A stretch of 64,000 nucleotides of DNA from Corynebacterium pseudodiphtheriticum DSM 44287 (GCF_000688415.1 NZ_JIAH01000009.1:123930-187929); one strand, 5' to 3'; counted from the stretch's first letter, positions 41,090 to 50,175 are shown. A program made the numbers and translations. Notes: generated by a model from the sequence alone, not told the origin.

Positions 41090-41452
41090 TGCCATACCCA
41101 GAATTGACGGTCTTGGTATACGCCCCGTTGCGGTGATTGCTTCCGTGAGCGGTCTCGACCTGGACTTTCGCCTTACGGTCGGAATGACCATAGCCCAAAT
41201 GCTCATCCATCTCTGCCTGCAGACCAGCGTTAATCGAAGCCTGCAACAGACCTTTGACCAGTTCGCTGGCGTCATCTGTGGACGTTGATAGCTCGCCGAT
41301 CAAGCGGGCGAGCTCAAGGTTTTTCCATCAGCTTCTCGCTGATTTCGGTGACCCTTGCCGGGGCATGGCTTTTCTTCGGTGACACAGTAGTCATTATCGG
41401 TGAAACTCCTTCTAGATCAGAGCCTCACACACAAAATTCCTGACACCCTCGA
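41090..41452 (-). mobile_element. IS256-family transposase remnant
   Basis: On the minus strand from ATG 41394 the sequence reads MTTVSPKKSHAPARVTEISE, the N-terminus of IS256-type transposases. After a frameshift near 41322, LIGELSTSTDDASELVKGLL and EMDEHLGYGHSDRKAK continue. Homology stops near 41090, so more than two thirds of the transposase is missing. Upstream, CACACAAAATTCCTGACACCCTC (41430-41452) resembles the terminal repeat of this family. It marks the right edge of the island. Confidence 0.8.
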
Positions 41453-41488
41453 TTTAGATGGTTTAACCGGCTCGTATGCTGAAAATGG

Positions 41489-41513
41489 GGACACACTTTT
41501 TGTCTATTACCCC
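41489..41513. repeat. IS-end-like sequence, third copy
   Basis: GGACACACTTTTTGTCTATT then ACCCC; complement begins GGGGTAATAGACAAAAAGTG. It resembles the two ends at 29137-29161 and 29368-29392 on the other side of the island. Confidence 0.5.
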
Positions 41514-41614
41514 AGCTTTGTTGGTCCGTTGACCCTCGCTACGCCTCCTTAACCGTCTTCCTTACCCCGGGGAAGCCTCTTTTCGCCGTTTTTCGGTGCC
41601 CCGTATTGACAGAT

Positions 41615-41680
41615 GGTGCACTTTTGCAAATAGGGACTAAAAAAGGTCGTTTTCAGCGAGCCTATTTGTAAAAACGCACC
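41615..41680. repeat. Imperfect 20-bp inverted repeat
   Basis: GGTGCACTTTTGCAAATAGG (41615-41634) pairs with CCTATTTGTAAAAACGCACC (41661-41680), 17 of 20 matching, with a 26-base loop. It could be a miniature mobile element or a pimB-side terminator structure. Confidence 0.6.
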
Positions 41681-41736
41681 AGAAACCTGATCACCAGAAA
41701 CCTGATCACCAGAAACCTGATCACCAGAAACCTGAT
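41677..41736. repeat. 15-bp tandem repeat, four units
   Basis: CACCAGAAACCTGAT is repeated four times without change (41677-41736). The first unit overlaps the end of the inverted repeat. Length may vary between strains by slippage. Confidence 0.9.
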
Positions 41737-41869
41737 TACCGTAGGCACGATCACCGGCGTTGGGATGTCTTATCGGCGCCTCAATGGGGTGAACGTCATC
41801 GCCATTGGTGCACTTGGCCGCTAAGTGGCCGCTAAGTGGCTGCTCAGCCGTTCAGTGGGAAACGCCGCT

Positions 41870-43012
41870 TTACACTTCTCGCAGTTCCTGTTTCAGCCGC
41901 GCACCCAGCAAATCCCAGTTCCAATTCTTGACGACGTGCGCCCTGCCCGCAGCACCCATCTCAGAGCGCAACTGGGCGTCGGCAAGTAAGCCTTGTAGGC
42001 CACGCACAATGCTGCTCACCCGGTGCCCGTTGACTACCACGCCGGTCTCGTCGGTGATGGTTTCCGGCGCCCCGCCGGAGCTGCCCGCGACCACCGGGAT
42101 GCCACACGCCTGCGCTTCCAAATAGACGATGCCGAGCCCCTCCACGGACAGTCCTCCCGCGCGCGTGCGGGCAGGCATGGCGAACACATCCGCGGCAGCC
42201 AACGCATCGTCGACACGCACCTGGTTCTGCTGATAATCCGTGTTGTTCAGCAACAGAGCATCGGGAGCGTATTTCTTTCGCAGCCTTTCCAGGCGCCGAT
42301 ACGAACGCCCACGGCCCACCAAAATCAGCTGCACATCCGGGAACTGCCGACGCAACACCGGAAACGCCCGCAATAGCTTGTCCTGGCCCTTGCGTGGGAC
42401 GAAACGCGAAATGCACACGATCGTCGGCGCGGACGCGGCAATGCCAAAGGCTTGCTTCGCCTCCACTTGCCGCTGTGGGCTCGCCACCCCGAAATTATCC
42501 GCGTTGACCCCGGAAGGCAGATGCACCCACCGCGGGCGGTTACCGAAGGGTTTTTCCAGCCGACGGCGCGTGTAGGACGAGATATACGTCAGCACGTCAG
42601 AGTTGTTGCCGATCACGCGCAGCGCCTGGCGTGCTCCCGGGATCATGGACCAGCCGACCTCATGGCCGTGCGTGGTGGAAATGACCTTCTTGGCGCCAGC
42701 CTGCTTCGCGGTCTTTGCCAACAAGGCCAGGGGAGCGGCCGCACCAAACCACACGGTGTCGATGTCGTGGGTGCGGATGATTTCGCGGAGTTTCTTTGCC
42801 GAACGCGGCGTCGGCAGTAACAGGCGGTGTGGCCAGCGAATCACGGGATAATCTAGCTGCGCATCGTAGCTCTCGCAGGCAGCTTTATCCCGTGTGGGCG
42901 CAAAAACGATGATCTCGTTGGGGTCCAGCAGGGAAACAAAATCCCGTAGATATGATTCAATCCCCCCGATTACCGGAGGGAAATCGTTGGTGACCAGCAG
43001 TGTTTTCGGCAT
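41870..43012 (-). CDS. pimB: Phosphatidylinositol mannoside alpha-mannosyltransferase PimB'
   Basis: The 380-residue GT4 glycosyltransferase closely follows corynebacterial PimB': N-terminus LLVTNDFPPVIGGIESYLRD, then VWFGAAAPLALLAKTAKQAG, THGHEVGWSMIPGARQALR, and the GDP-mannose site with SRFVPRKGQDKLLRAFP and EGLGIVYLEAQACGIPVVAG. It adds the second mannose in PIM synthesis, the base of lipomannan in the envelope. It starts 9 bases after the stop of a small gene, so the two are likely co-transcribed. Confidence 0.9.
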   Translation of the reverse strand: MPKTLLVTNDFPPVIGGIESYLRDFVSLLDPNEIIVFAPTRDKAACESYDAQLDYPVIRWPHRLLLPTPRSAKKLREIIRTHDIDTVWFGAAAPLALLAKTAKQAGAKKVISTTHGHEVGWSMIPGARQALRVIGNNSDVLTYISSYTRRRLEKPFGNRPRWVHLPSGVNADNFGVASPQRQVEAKQAFGIAASAPTIVCISRFVPRKGQDKLLRAFPVLRRQFPDVQLILVGRGRSYRRLERLRKKYAPDALLLNNTDYQQNQVRVDDALAAADVFAMPARTRAGGLSVEGLGIVYLEAQACGIPVVAGSSGGAPETITDETGVVVNGHRVSSIVRGLQGLLADAQLRSEMGAAGRAHVVKNWNWDLLGARLKQELREV

Positions 43013-43021
43013 AGTCGGTGG

Positions 43022-43258
43022 TTATAGCGCGTCGCTCAAGTGATAGTTTTTCACTTCGCTGCCATAAATGGTGCGCTCGTTGCCGTTAATATCGACGCTC
43101 TGAAACACGGAATCGTTTTCGATGGCCTCGCGCAGCATCTCGATGCGGTTGCCTTGCTCACCTGGGGCAATTCCGGCGGGGAAATAGTAGGTTGCGCCGT
43201 TGTCGAGTTTCACTGACAGTTCTTGCACGCCCAAAGCAATTTCCTCCTCGTCTTTCAC
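43022..43258 (-). CDS. Small hypothetical protein upstream of pimB
   Basis: A 78-residue product starting at GTG 43258 (AGGA precedes it); the frame is open further upstream, so a longer start is possible. The sequence (EEIALGVQELSVKLDNGATY, ENDSVFQSVDINGNERTIYG) looks like a compact mixed alpha/beta protein without membrane segments. No family recognised. It is directly upstream of pimB. Confidence 0.55.
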   Translation of the reverse strand: MKDEEEIALGVQELSVKLDNGATYYFPAGIAPGEQGNRIEMLREAIENDSVFQSVDINGNERTIYGSEVKNYHLSDAL

Positions 43259-43512
43259 ACCGCTCTGTCCTATAACCGGCCGACGATGGGCCGTGGCCAA
43301 ACAAAATGTGGCCATAGAAATAGGGCCTATGGTGTTGATAATTCCCTTGCACCACAAACCCTATCGAAGCAGATGGCTTAGCTCACGTAACGACTTTATG
43401 GCATATGTCTCTTTACGACGCCGCTTGCCGACGCCCCGCCGGTGAATCGCTGCGCTGAACTGGCCAGAATATCTTGCCGACGCCGGGCTTGGGGCACCCA
43501 GCTTGCCGACGA
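43259..43512. other. Intergenic region with three copies of CTTGCCGACG
   Basis: No gene is seen. The decamer CTTGCCGACG occurs at 43424-43433, 43473-43482 and 43502-43511, all in the same orientation and spaced 49 and 29 bases apart. The same decamer recurs elsewhere in the window. Confidence 0.7.
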
Positions 43513-44478
43513 TTATTTGTTGCCGGATTCAGAGCCGGATTCAGGTCCAGACTCGGAATCCAACTTGTCTTTCAGCTGTTCGTCGATCTGCGCTGCTTTT
43601 TCGGCAGCGTCGGCATCGTCGTGAGCCACAGCGCGGGTGGCTTCGGAAGCAGCCAGGTTTTCTGCAGCACCCTGGGAGAGATTCTTGGCCAGCTGTTCGT
43701 CGATGTCTGCCAGCAGTTCCTCGTCACGGTCGGCTGGATCCTCGGCCAACTCGCCGGCTTTCTTTTCTGCCTTCTTGTTTTCCTCGGAAGCATCTGCATT
43801 TGGTGCTTCCAGGTCATCTTCGCTGGTCGAGGAGTACACCAGCGTGCTGGTGGTATTCGAACTGTAATCGCTAGCCTTTGGTGGCTGTTCTTGCGCGCCG
43901 GAGTTGCGCTTGTTCAGCACATAGGCGATAACACCAACGACCGCGGCGAGAACAGCGGCCCACAAGGCGTAGAAACCAAAGCCGCGGGATTGAGACTTGG
44001 TCTTTTTATCTAGTTTCTTGGCTGCTTTGTCTTTGACCTTCTGCGCAGCAGCGTTGGCTTTTTTCTCTACGCGGGATAGGCGCTTCCGGTTTTTCCGGTC
44101 CAGCTTTTTATTAGCTTTCTTGCGCAATTTCTTGGCTTGCTTCTGGGCCTTTTTCGTGGCCTTGGAGAAGTTTTCGCTGGCGGCCTCGCGGACATTTTCT
44201 ACGGTTTCGGATACGTTGCCTTCGGCAAGTTCACGGCCGGTGCCTTGGAGGCTTTCCAGGCTTTTATCCAAGCGGGCGTGGGCAGCTTTGGTCAGCTTGC
44301 CAGCTTCTTTGCGTGCTTCCGGGAAGTGTTTTTCTGCACTCTTATCCACGGTTTTTGCCGCGCTTTCCAGGAAGTCGAATGCTTCTTGGGACTTCTTGTC
44401 GCGGTAATCCTTGAATTTTTCCCAGCCGGTTGAGCTGAGGTTGCGCGCGATGCGCAGGTTGACGTTTGCAGAACCCAT
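43513..44478 (-). CDS. Coiled-coil, Lys/Ala-rich membrane-anchored protein
   Basis: The 321-residue protein has an N-terminal cytoplasmic part (~1-165) rich in Lys, Ala and Glu with heptad-like stretches (KKAQKQAKKLRKKANKKLDR), one membrane segment (~168-188, YALWAAVLAAVVGVIAYVLN) and an acidic, Ser/Glu/Asp/Ala-rich tail. It is strongly basic before and acidic after the membrane. ATG 44478 follows GAGGTGA. No family recognised; a histone-like or cytoskeletal tether role would be guesswork. Confidence 0.7.
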   Translation of the reverse strand: MGSANVNLRIARNLSSTGWEKFKDYRDKKSQEAFDFLESAAKTVDKSAEKHFPEARKEAGKLTKAAHARLDKSLESLQGTGRELAEGNVSETVENVREAASENFSKATKKAQKQAKKLRKKANKKLDRKNRKRLSRVEKKANAAAQKVKDKAAKKLDKKTKSQSRGFGFYALWAAVLAAVVGVIAYVLNKRNSGAQEQPPKASDYSSNTTSTLVYSSTSEDDLEAPNADASEENKKAEKKAGELAEDPADRDEELLADIDEQLAKNLSQGAAENLAASEATRAVAHDDADAAEKAAQIDEQLKDKLDSESGPESGSESGNK

Positions 44479-44606
44479 GGTTCGTTCACCTCGTTAATTA
44501 CATGGTTGTCACTAGCTAGATAGTTCCAGGATAGTTGCTGTGGAAGGTGATGTGGGAGATAACGACGGAAAAATCTTCTTCTCAGCACAGGCCAATGGTA
44601 ATACCA

Positions 44607-44622
44607 TAGACAGCTTGGTTCA
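44607..44622 (+). promoter_or_regulatory. McbR-like operator copy 1
   Basis: TAGACAGCTTGGTTCA: TAGAC, six bases, then GTTCA compared with the McbR consensus GTCTA. About 190 bases before metF. Confidence 0.5.
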
Positions 44623-44756
44623 TTTTTTCTGCTCGGCGACGAATTATATTCAGTTGCTTCTTGGACTGTTTTTCCAGCATGAACGGCCCGAGCAAAGGTG
44701 TTACCTTTACGGAATCTTCCTTGTTAGCTGCATAAGCATTAGATTGATGCCAACAC

Positions 44757-44772
44757 TAGACAGCTTGGTTCA
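44757..44772 (+). promoter_or_regulatory. McbR-like operator copy 2
   Basis: Identical to copy 1 (TAGACAGCTTGGTTCA), placed just before the AAGGAGG ribosome-binding site of metF. Confidence 0.55.
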
Positions 44773-44810
44773 CAATCAAGACGCAATCAGCCGGAAGGAG
44801 GTGACCAGCA

Positions 44811-45779
44811 ATGGCCCCACGAGTATCTGCCTCTGCGCCGTTGGATGATTCCAGCGATAACCCGGATAACCCGGATAACGCAGAAAACACGGAACCGCGT
44901 ACCAGATCCGAACGCACCGCACTGTCATTCGAAGTTATTCCACCTCGCCACGATGCCGACGAGAAGAAAATCTCTCACTTGTTGGAAACGCTGGAATCCT
45001 ATCGGCCGGACTACATCTCAGTTACCAGCTCGTGCCGTTCCGGCTGGTTGGACGGCACCGCGAAGTTCATCTCCCGCATCGACCGCGAAACCAACATGCG
45101 CACCCTGGCGCACCTCGCGTGTACTGCAGGCACGAAGCAAGAGATGGTCGCGTGGATCAACCGTCTCATCGATTCCGGTGTGCGTGGTTTATTAGCTCTA
45201 CGCGGCGACCTGCCAGAAGGCGAGGTCAAACTACCAGAGGATCACCTGCAGTATGCCGACGAACTCGTGCGCCTAATCCGCGAAGTCGAAGGCCAGCAGG
45301 CCGCCCGCTTCGCCGCCGGACGCTTAGCCGTCGCCGTGGCTAGCTACCCGAACGGCCACTACCAGGCACGCACCGACGACGAAAACTTCGACGTGCTGCT
45401 ATCCAAACAACGCAGTGGCGCAGACCTGGCCATCAGCCAGCTGTTTTTCGAGGCCGAAGATTTCTTGCAGTTCCGTCGTCGTGCAGAGCTGGCGGGCATT
45501 CGCATCCCGCAGATTCCGGGCATCATGCCGATTACCAGCGTGCGCCGCCTGCGCCGGATGGCGGAATTTTCCAGCCTGCCGGTACCGGAGCACCTGGTGC
45601 GTCGGCTAGAAAACGCCCGGGACGAGCGCGCCGAGGGCATCGCGATTACCGCCGAACTCGTGCAAGCGATGGTGGACAACGATGTCGGCAGCCTGCACAT
45701 CTACACCCACAACAACGTGGAGGTCACCCAAGAGCTCCTGGACGCGGTCGGGATTCGCCCGCCAACCGCGCCCGGCTGA
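44811..45779 (+). CDS. metF: 5,10-methylenetetrahydrofolate reductase
   Basis: The 322-residue enzyme reduces methylene-THF to methyl-THF, the methyl donor for MetE. Family motifs: LSFEVIPPRHDADEKK, YISVTSSCRSGW, AHLACTAGTKQEM, GLLALRGDLP, ISQLFFEAEDFLQFRR and the C-terminal IPQIPGIMPITSVRRLRRM. The first ~30 residues are Asp/Asn-rich and extra. ATG 44811 follows a strong AAGGAGG. metE follows 127 bases downstream, giving a methionine unit. Confidence 0.93.
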   Translation: MAPRVSASAPLDDSSDNPDNPDNAENTEPRTRSERTALSFEVIPPRHDADEKKISHLLETLESYRPDYISVTSSCRSGWLDGTAKFISRIDRETNMRTLAHLACTAGTKQEMVAWINRLIDSGVRGLLALRGDLPEGEVKLPEDHLQYADELVRLIREVEGQQAARFAAGRLAVAVASYPNGHYQARTDDENFDVLLSKQRSGADLAISQLFFEAEDFLQFRRRAELAGIRIPQIPGIMPITSVRRLRRMAEFSSLPVPEHLVRRLENARDERAEGIAITAELVQAMVDNDVGSLHIYTHNNVEVTQELLDAVGIRPPTAPG

Positions 45780-45906
45780 TTCTCTGGCTAGGCCCGCCAC
45801 ACTTCTACAGAACCCATAACTTCATAACCAGAATTCATAAGCAACAAAACCGCATAAACAGAAATCACACTGTTTTTCTTGTCTCCAGGAAGGACCCGAC
45901 ACTCCC

Positions 45907-48204
45907 ATGTCGCAGACACCATTCCCAACAAAAACCATCGAGGGCTATCCTCGCGTTGGCGCTAACCGCGAGCTCAAGCGCGCTCTTGAGTCTTACTGGG
46001 CCGGCCGCATCGACCGCCCAACCTTCGAATCCGCTGCACACTCGCTGCGCGTAGACACTTATGCCCGCCTGAAGGATCTGGGTCTTGCCGACGACTACGC
46101 CATCCCAGCCGACGTCGCGTATTACGACCAGGTGCTGGAAACTGCACTGACCGTGGGTGCTCTGGGCGGCGACGCCGAAGAAGTGAGCCTGGACGAGGAA
46201 TTCACCCTGGCTCGCGGTAACGCTGATACCGCCCCGTTGGAAATGACCAAGTGGTTCGATACCAACTACCACTACATCGTCCCAGAAATCAGCGCTGAGC
46301 AGGCCTTCACCGCTCGCCCGCAGCGCCTGCTGAAGCTGGTCGACGAAGCCCGCGAAGCCGGACACACCATCCGCCCATACCTGGTGGGACCAGTCACCGT
46401 GTTGGCTCTATCCAAGGCCGCCGACGGCACCACCAACCCGTTGGATCGCCTGGATGACCTCGCGAAATCCTACGCAAAGGTGTTCGCGGCACTGAAGGAA
46501 GCCGGCGTGGAATGGGTACAGGTTGCAGAACCAGCCCTGGTTGCCGATCACACTGGCCTTTCCGATGCCGAACTCGCCGATCGCGCCGGTGCCATCTGGA
46601 CGGAACTGCTGGGTAACGACAACCGCCCGCAGGTGTACCTGACCACCCCATATGGTTCGCTGCAGGCTGGCCTGGATAAGTTGCTGGCTGCCGCCCCGGA
46701 GGCTTTCCAGGTGGATGTTTCTCGCCCAACCCAGGCGCTGGATTCGAACTACCTGGACCGCGTTAAAGAAGCCGTCGCCAAGTCATCACAGACCACCCTG
46801 GTGGCCGGTGTGGTCGATGGCCGCAACGTATGGGCTGGCGACCTAAACGCGCTGGTAGCAACCGCCGAAGAACTTGGCACCAAGCACGTCACCACTTCCG
46901 TGTCGCTGCAGCACGTGCCACACACCGTTGAGGCAGAAAAGAACTTGCCTGTCGACGTCGCCGGTTGGTTCTCCTTCGCAGACGAGAAGATCTCCGAGGT
47001 CGTTGCCATCGCTGCTGCCCTGGACGGCAAGCGCGACGAGGTAGAGCAGACCTTCGCCCGCTCTGAGCGCGCCCTGCGCACCCGTAAAGAATCCGAGCGT
47101 ACGCACAACGAGGCCGTCGCCCAGCGCGTCGCCAAGCTGCCAGAAGGCCAGGTTGCTCGTGAGCCGAAGTTCGCCGAGCGTACCGAAATCCAAGAGGAAC
47201 TGGGCCTGCCGAAGCTGCCTACCACCACCATTGGTTCCTTCCCACAGACCAAGCAGATCCGTGGTGCCCGCGCTGATCACCGCGCCGGCAAGCTCACCGA
47301 CGAGCAGTACGTCGAAGAGCTGCGCGGCGAGATCGCTTCCGTGATCAAGCTGCAGGAAGACCTGGGCATCGACGTGCTGGTACACGGCGAGCCAGAGCGT
47401 AACGACATGGTGCAGTACTTCGCGGAGCTTCTCGACGGCTTCGTCGTCACCGAAAACGGCTGGGTACAGTCCTACGGTTCCCGTTGCACCCGTCCACCAA
47501 TCGTCGTCGGCGATGTCTCCCGCCCAGAGGCCATGACCACCGAGTGGGCGAAGTACGCGCAGTCGTTGTCCGACAAGCACGTCAAGGGCATGCTGACTGG
47601 CCCGGTGACCATCCTGGCCTGGTCGTTCATTCGTGACGACGTCCACCAGTCCGTCTCCGCCGACCAGATCGGTGTCGCGCTTGCCGACGAGGTCGCTGAC
47701 CTGGAAGAAGCTGGCATCGACATCATCCAGATCGACGAACCAGCCCTGCGCGAGCTGCTGCCACTGCGCGAATCCGACCGCGCTTCCTACCTGGATTGGG
47801 CCGTACGTGCTTTCCGTTTGGTCTCCCTGGAGGCGAAGCCAAAGACGCAGATCCACACCCACTTGTGCTACTCCGAGTTTGGCCAGATCATCGACGCGGT
47901 TGCCGCACTGGATGCTGACGTGACCTCCATCGAGGCCGCTCGTTCCCGCATGGAGTTGCTCGAAGATCTCAACGATTCCTTCACCAGCGAAATCGGACCA
48001 GGCATCTACGACATTCACTCGCCACGCATCCCATCGGTGGAGGAGATGGAAGAGTTGATCCGTGCGGCGCTGAAGAACGTCGACGAGAAGCGCCTGTGGA
48101 TCAACCCGGACTGTGGTTTGAAGACCCGCGGTTACGAAGAGACCGAGGAGTCGCTGCGCAACATGGTAACCGCCCGTAACAACGTGGTGGAATCGCTGAA
48201 CTAA
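45907..48204 (+). CDS. metE: Cobalamin-independent methionine synthase
   Basis: The 765-residue enzyme transfers methyl from methyl-tetrahydrofolate (polyglutamate) to homocysteine. N-terminal TIEGYPRVGANRELKRALES and the repeat half starting TTTIGSFPQTKQIRGAR are typical. The zinc and homocysteine site shows HGEPERNDMVQYF, DEPALRE, HTHLCYSEFG and NPDCGLKTRGYEE, so all ligands are present. ATG 45907 with GGAAGGA upstream. Expression is probably co-controlled with metF. Confidence 0.97.
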   Translation: MSQTPFPTKTIEGYPRVGANRELKRALESYWAGRIDRPTFESAAHSLRVDTYARLKDLGLADDYAIPADVAYYDQVLETALTVGALGGDAEEVSLDEEFTLARGNADTAPLEMTKWFDTNYHYIVPEISAEQAFTARPQRLLKLVDEAREAGHTIRPYLVGPVTVLALSKAADGTTNPLDRLDDLAKSYAKVFAALKEAGVEWVQVAEPALVADHTGLSDAELADRAGAIWTELLGNDNRPQVYLTTPYGSLQAGLDKLLAAAPEAFQVDVSRPTQALDSNYLDRVKEAVAKSSQTTLVAGVVDGRNVWAGDLNALVATAEELGTKHVTTSVSLQHVPHTVEAEKNLPVDVAGWFSFADEKISEVVAIAAALDGKRDEVEQTFARSERALRTRKESERTHNEAVAQRVAKLPEGQVAREPKFAERTEIQEELGLPKLPTTTIGSFPQTKQIRGARADHRAGKLTDEQYVEELRGEIASVIKLQEDLGIDVLVHGEPERNDMVQYFAELLDGFVVTENGWVQSYGSRCTRPPIVVGDVSRPEAMTTEWAKYAQSLSDKHVKGMLTGPVTILAWSFIRDDVHQSVSADQIGVALADEVADLEEAGIDIIQIDEPALRELLPLRESDRASYLDWAVRAFRLVSLEAKPKTQIHTHLCYSEFGQIIDAVAALDADVTSIEAARSRMELLEDLNDSFTSEIGPGIYDIHSPRIPSVEEMEELIRAALKNVDEKRLWINPDCGLKTRGYEETEESLRNMVTARNNVVESLN

Positions 48205-48286
48205 CAGTGAGATGGCTAGCGTCGGCGTCGCCAAGCATAATTGGGCGGCGCTGACAGCTGGCCTGAGGCGCTAGGCGCTAAGCCGC

Positions 48287-49381
48287 TTAATTTTGGGGCG
48301 CGTCCTTGAGCTGCTGGGCATCATGTTCCAGCGAGCTGAGGACGCGCTCCATTTTTTCTTGCTGTTTTGTCGACCGGTGCTCGAGGTGTGGTGCTTGTTC
48401 CGCTAACCGAGTGTTATCGGTGGGATCATTATCCAAGATGCCTTCACGGATTTGGCGGGTGCGTTCGACCTCTGCATCAATGACGACACCGAAGACCAGG
48501 CTGGTATTGGCGATCCAGCAGCCGAAGAAAAACGTCACGATTGAGCCCAGTGCACCATAGGAATTCAACGACGATAGGTGCACGAAATACACGTAGAGCC
48601 CACCGCCGGTGAGGAAGATCAACACCAGGGCGACGAATGCCCCAAGCGTGAAGATCCGCCACTTGGACCGGTACGGGCGCACGTTCGGTGCATAGTAATA
48701 CAGCACGGAAATAAGGCCCGCGGCCATGATCACGATGACTGGCCAGCGCACCCACGCCCAAATGGGCAGAATGGCGGTGGTGAGAAATTCAATTTCTTCA
48801 TAGATGCCCAATGGCCCGGCGATGGGGTGGATCAGCGTTTCCACCACGGTGACATTGACAACGAGCGCCAAAAAGATCAGGCACACGCCCAAAATCATGG
48901 CTACGGATAACAAGGCCATGGATGACCAGACGTGTAGGAGGGGGCGGCCGTCGATATCGCCGTACACGCGGGTGGAAAACCTGGCGAAGGCGCGCACGTA
49001 GGCTGATGAGGAGATCGCGGCTAAGACCACACCGGCGAGCAGGCCGAGCAGGTTTGTCGACGTGCTGGATAAAACAGTATCGACGGTGTTGAGCACGGTT
49101 TCGGTTTGGTTGACCGGCAAAATTCCGCCCAGGAAATCCCACAACAGGTTTTCCAGGAGATCGCGATTATTGGCCATGATGAGCACACCGATGCCATAGA
49201 ACACCAGCAACGTCGGAGCCAGCGCCAACAATGTGAAATAGGTAAGCCCAGCGCCCATGTCTGGGATTTGCAACCGCAATGATTGCACCACGATGCGGCG
49301 GATCGTATACCACCAGCCGACACGGGTCAGTTGCGGCCGTGGCGGGGGAGTGACGGGTTCTGCGCGGTGGGCGCCGGCCAT
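48287..49381 (-). CDS. YihY/BrkB family membrane protein
   Basis: The 364-residue protein has about six hydrophobic segments: LTYFTLLALAPTLLVFYGIG, LLGLLAGVVLAAISSSAYVR, LLSVAMILGVCLIFLALVV, and the C-terminal LGSIVTFFFGCWIANTSLVF. This matches the YihY/UPF0761 (BrkB) family, function unclear. A hydrophilic C-terminal tail of ~60 residues is rich in charged residues. ATG 49381 is chosen because AAGGACG precedes it and the family starts there; the frame is open further upstream. Confidence 0.85.
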   Translation of the reverse strand: MAGAHRAEPVTPPPRPQLTRVGWWYTIRRIVVQSLRLQIPDMGAGLTYFTLLALAPTLLVFYGIGVLIMANNRDLLENLLWDFLGGILPVNQTETVLNTVDTVLSSTSTNLLGLLAGVVLAAISSSAYVRAFARFSTRVYGDIDGRPLLHVWSSMALLSVAMILGVCLIFLALVVNVTVVETLIHPIAGPLGIYEEIEFLTTAILPIWAWVRWPVIVIMAAGLISVLYYYAPNVRPYRSKWRIFTLGAFVALVLIFLTGGGLYVYFVHLSSLNSYGALGSIVTFFFGCWIANTSLVFGVVIDAEVERTRQIREGILDNDPTDNTRLAEQAPHLEHRSTKQQEKMERVLSSLEHDAQQLKDAPQN

Positions 49382-49553
49382 GGTGGTAGCGTCCTTACGA
49401 TCTCGGGGGCTTAGGGGACCACCGTAGTGTACTGAAAAGCTACTGTGAGTGGTGGCAGCGGGGCGGGAACGGATAAGAGCTTTAGGGCAAGAAACCCGGT
49501 GGAGGGCTGCCAGTGCGACCAGCTGCAGCGTTCTGTCGTCTATAGTGGTGGGC

Positions 49554-50084
49554 ATGAGTAAATCCACTGCCAAGGCAACTTTGCATACTAATCATGGCGA
49601 TATCGTGATTGAGCTGTTCGGCAATCACGCACCAGTGACCGTCGAAAACTTCGTCGGCCTGGCCAAGGGAACCCAGGAATACTCCACCCAGAACGCACAG
49701 GGTGGCCAGGAAGGTCCGTTCTACGACGGGGCCATCTTCCACCGCATCATCGACGGATTCATGATCCAAGGCGGCGACCCAACCGGCACCGGTCGTGGTG
49801 GCCCGGGCTACCAGTTCCGCGATGAATTCCACCCAGAGCTTTCTTTCGACCGTCCATACCTGCTGGCCATGGCGAACGCTGGCCCAGGCACCAACGGTTC
49901 ACAGTTCTTTATCACTGTCGGCAAGACCCCACACCTGACCGGTGCACATACCATCTTTGGTGAGGTCACCGATAAGGATTCGCAGAAGGTCGTCGACAAG
50001 ATCGCTAAGGTTTCCACCGACCGCATGGATCGTCCGCATGACGACGTCGTCATCGAGTCCGTGGAAATTTCCGAGGAAGCATAA
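49554..50084 (+). CDS. ppiA: Cyclophilin-type peptidyl-prolyl isomerase
   Basis: A 176-residue cytoplasmic cyclophilin. Motifs: NHGDIVIELFGNHAPVTVEN, FHRIIDGFMIQGGDPTGTG (catalytic Arg and Gln) and MANAGPGTNGSQFFITVGKT, HLTGAHTIFGEV. ATG 49554 gives family length; no signal peptide. Position before crgA matches Rv0009. Confidence 0.94.
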   Translation: MSKSTAKATLHTNHGDIVIELFGNHAPVTVENFVGLAKGTQEYSTQNAQGGQEGPFYDGAIFHRIIDGFMIQGGDPTGTGRGGPGYQFRDEFHPELSFDRPYLLAMANAGPGTNGSQFFITVGKTPHLTGAHTIFGEVTDKDSQKVVDKIAKVSTDRMDRPHDDVVIESVEISEEA

Positions 50085-50133
50085 GCTTGCATAAGCTCTA
50101 GCTTTCGCTGCTTTTTACTGCTTGTACTTCGTT

Positions 50134-50175
50134 ACCCGGGGCTGGCACACACCGTGTGTTGGCCCCGGGTTTTTT
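50134..50175 (+). terminator. Terminator after ppiA
   Basis: ACCCGGGGC (50134-50142) pairs with GCCCCGGGT (50162-50170); an inner stem GGCACAC/GTGTGTT extends it; T-run follows (50170-50175). Confidence 0.8.

Larger units (their letters stand above)
41453..41869. other. Gene-free region with repeats, island right edge
   Basis: It contains the third IS-end-like copy (41489-41513), a 20-bp imperfect inverted repeat (41615-41634 with 41661-41680), and a 15-bp tandem array (41677-41736). No gene is supported. It ends at the pimB stop. Confidence 0.6.
44479..44810. promoter_or_regulatory. metF upstream region with two McbR-like operators
   Basis: A 332-base gene-free region. TAGACAGCTTGGTTCA occurs identically at 44607-44622 and 44757-44772. 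It fits the methionine repressor McbR consensus TAGAC-N6-GTCTA in the first half-site fully and in three of five bases of the second. The second copy lies 38 bases before the metF start, where it could block transcription. Confidence 0.55.

Noticed and set aside
41677..41736. CRISPR-like array
   Set aside because: The units are directly adjacent 15-mers without spacers, and no cas genes are present.
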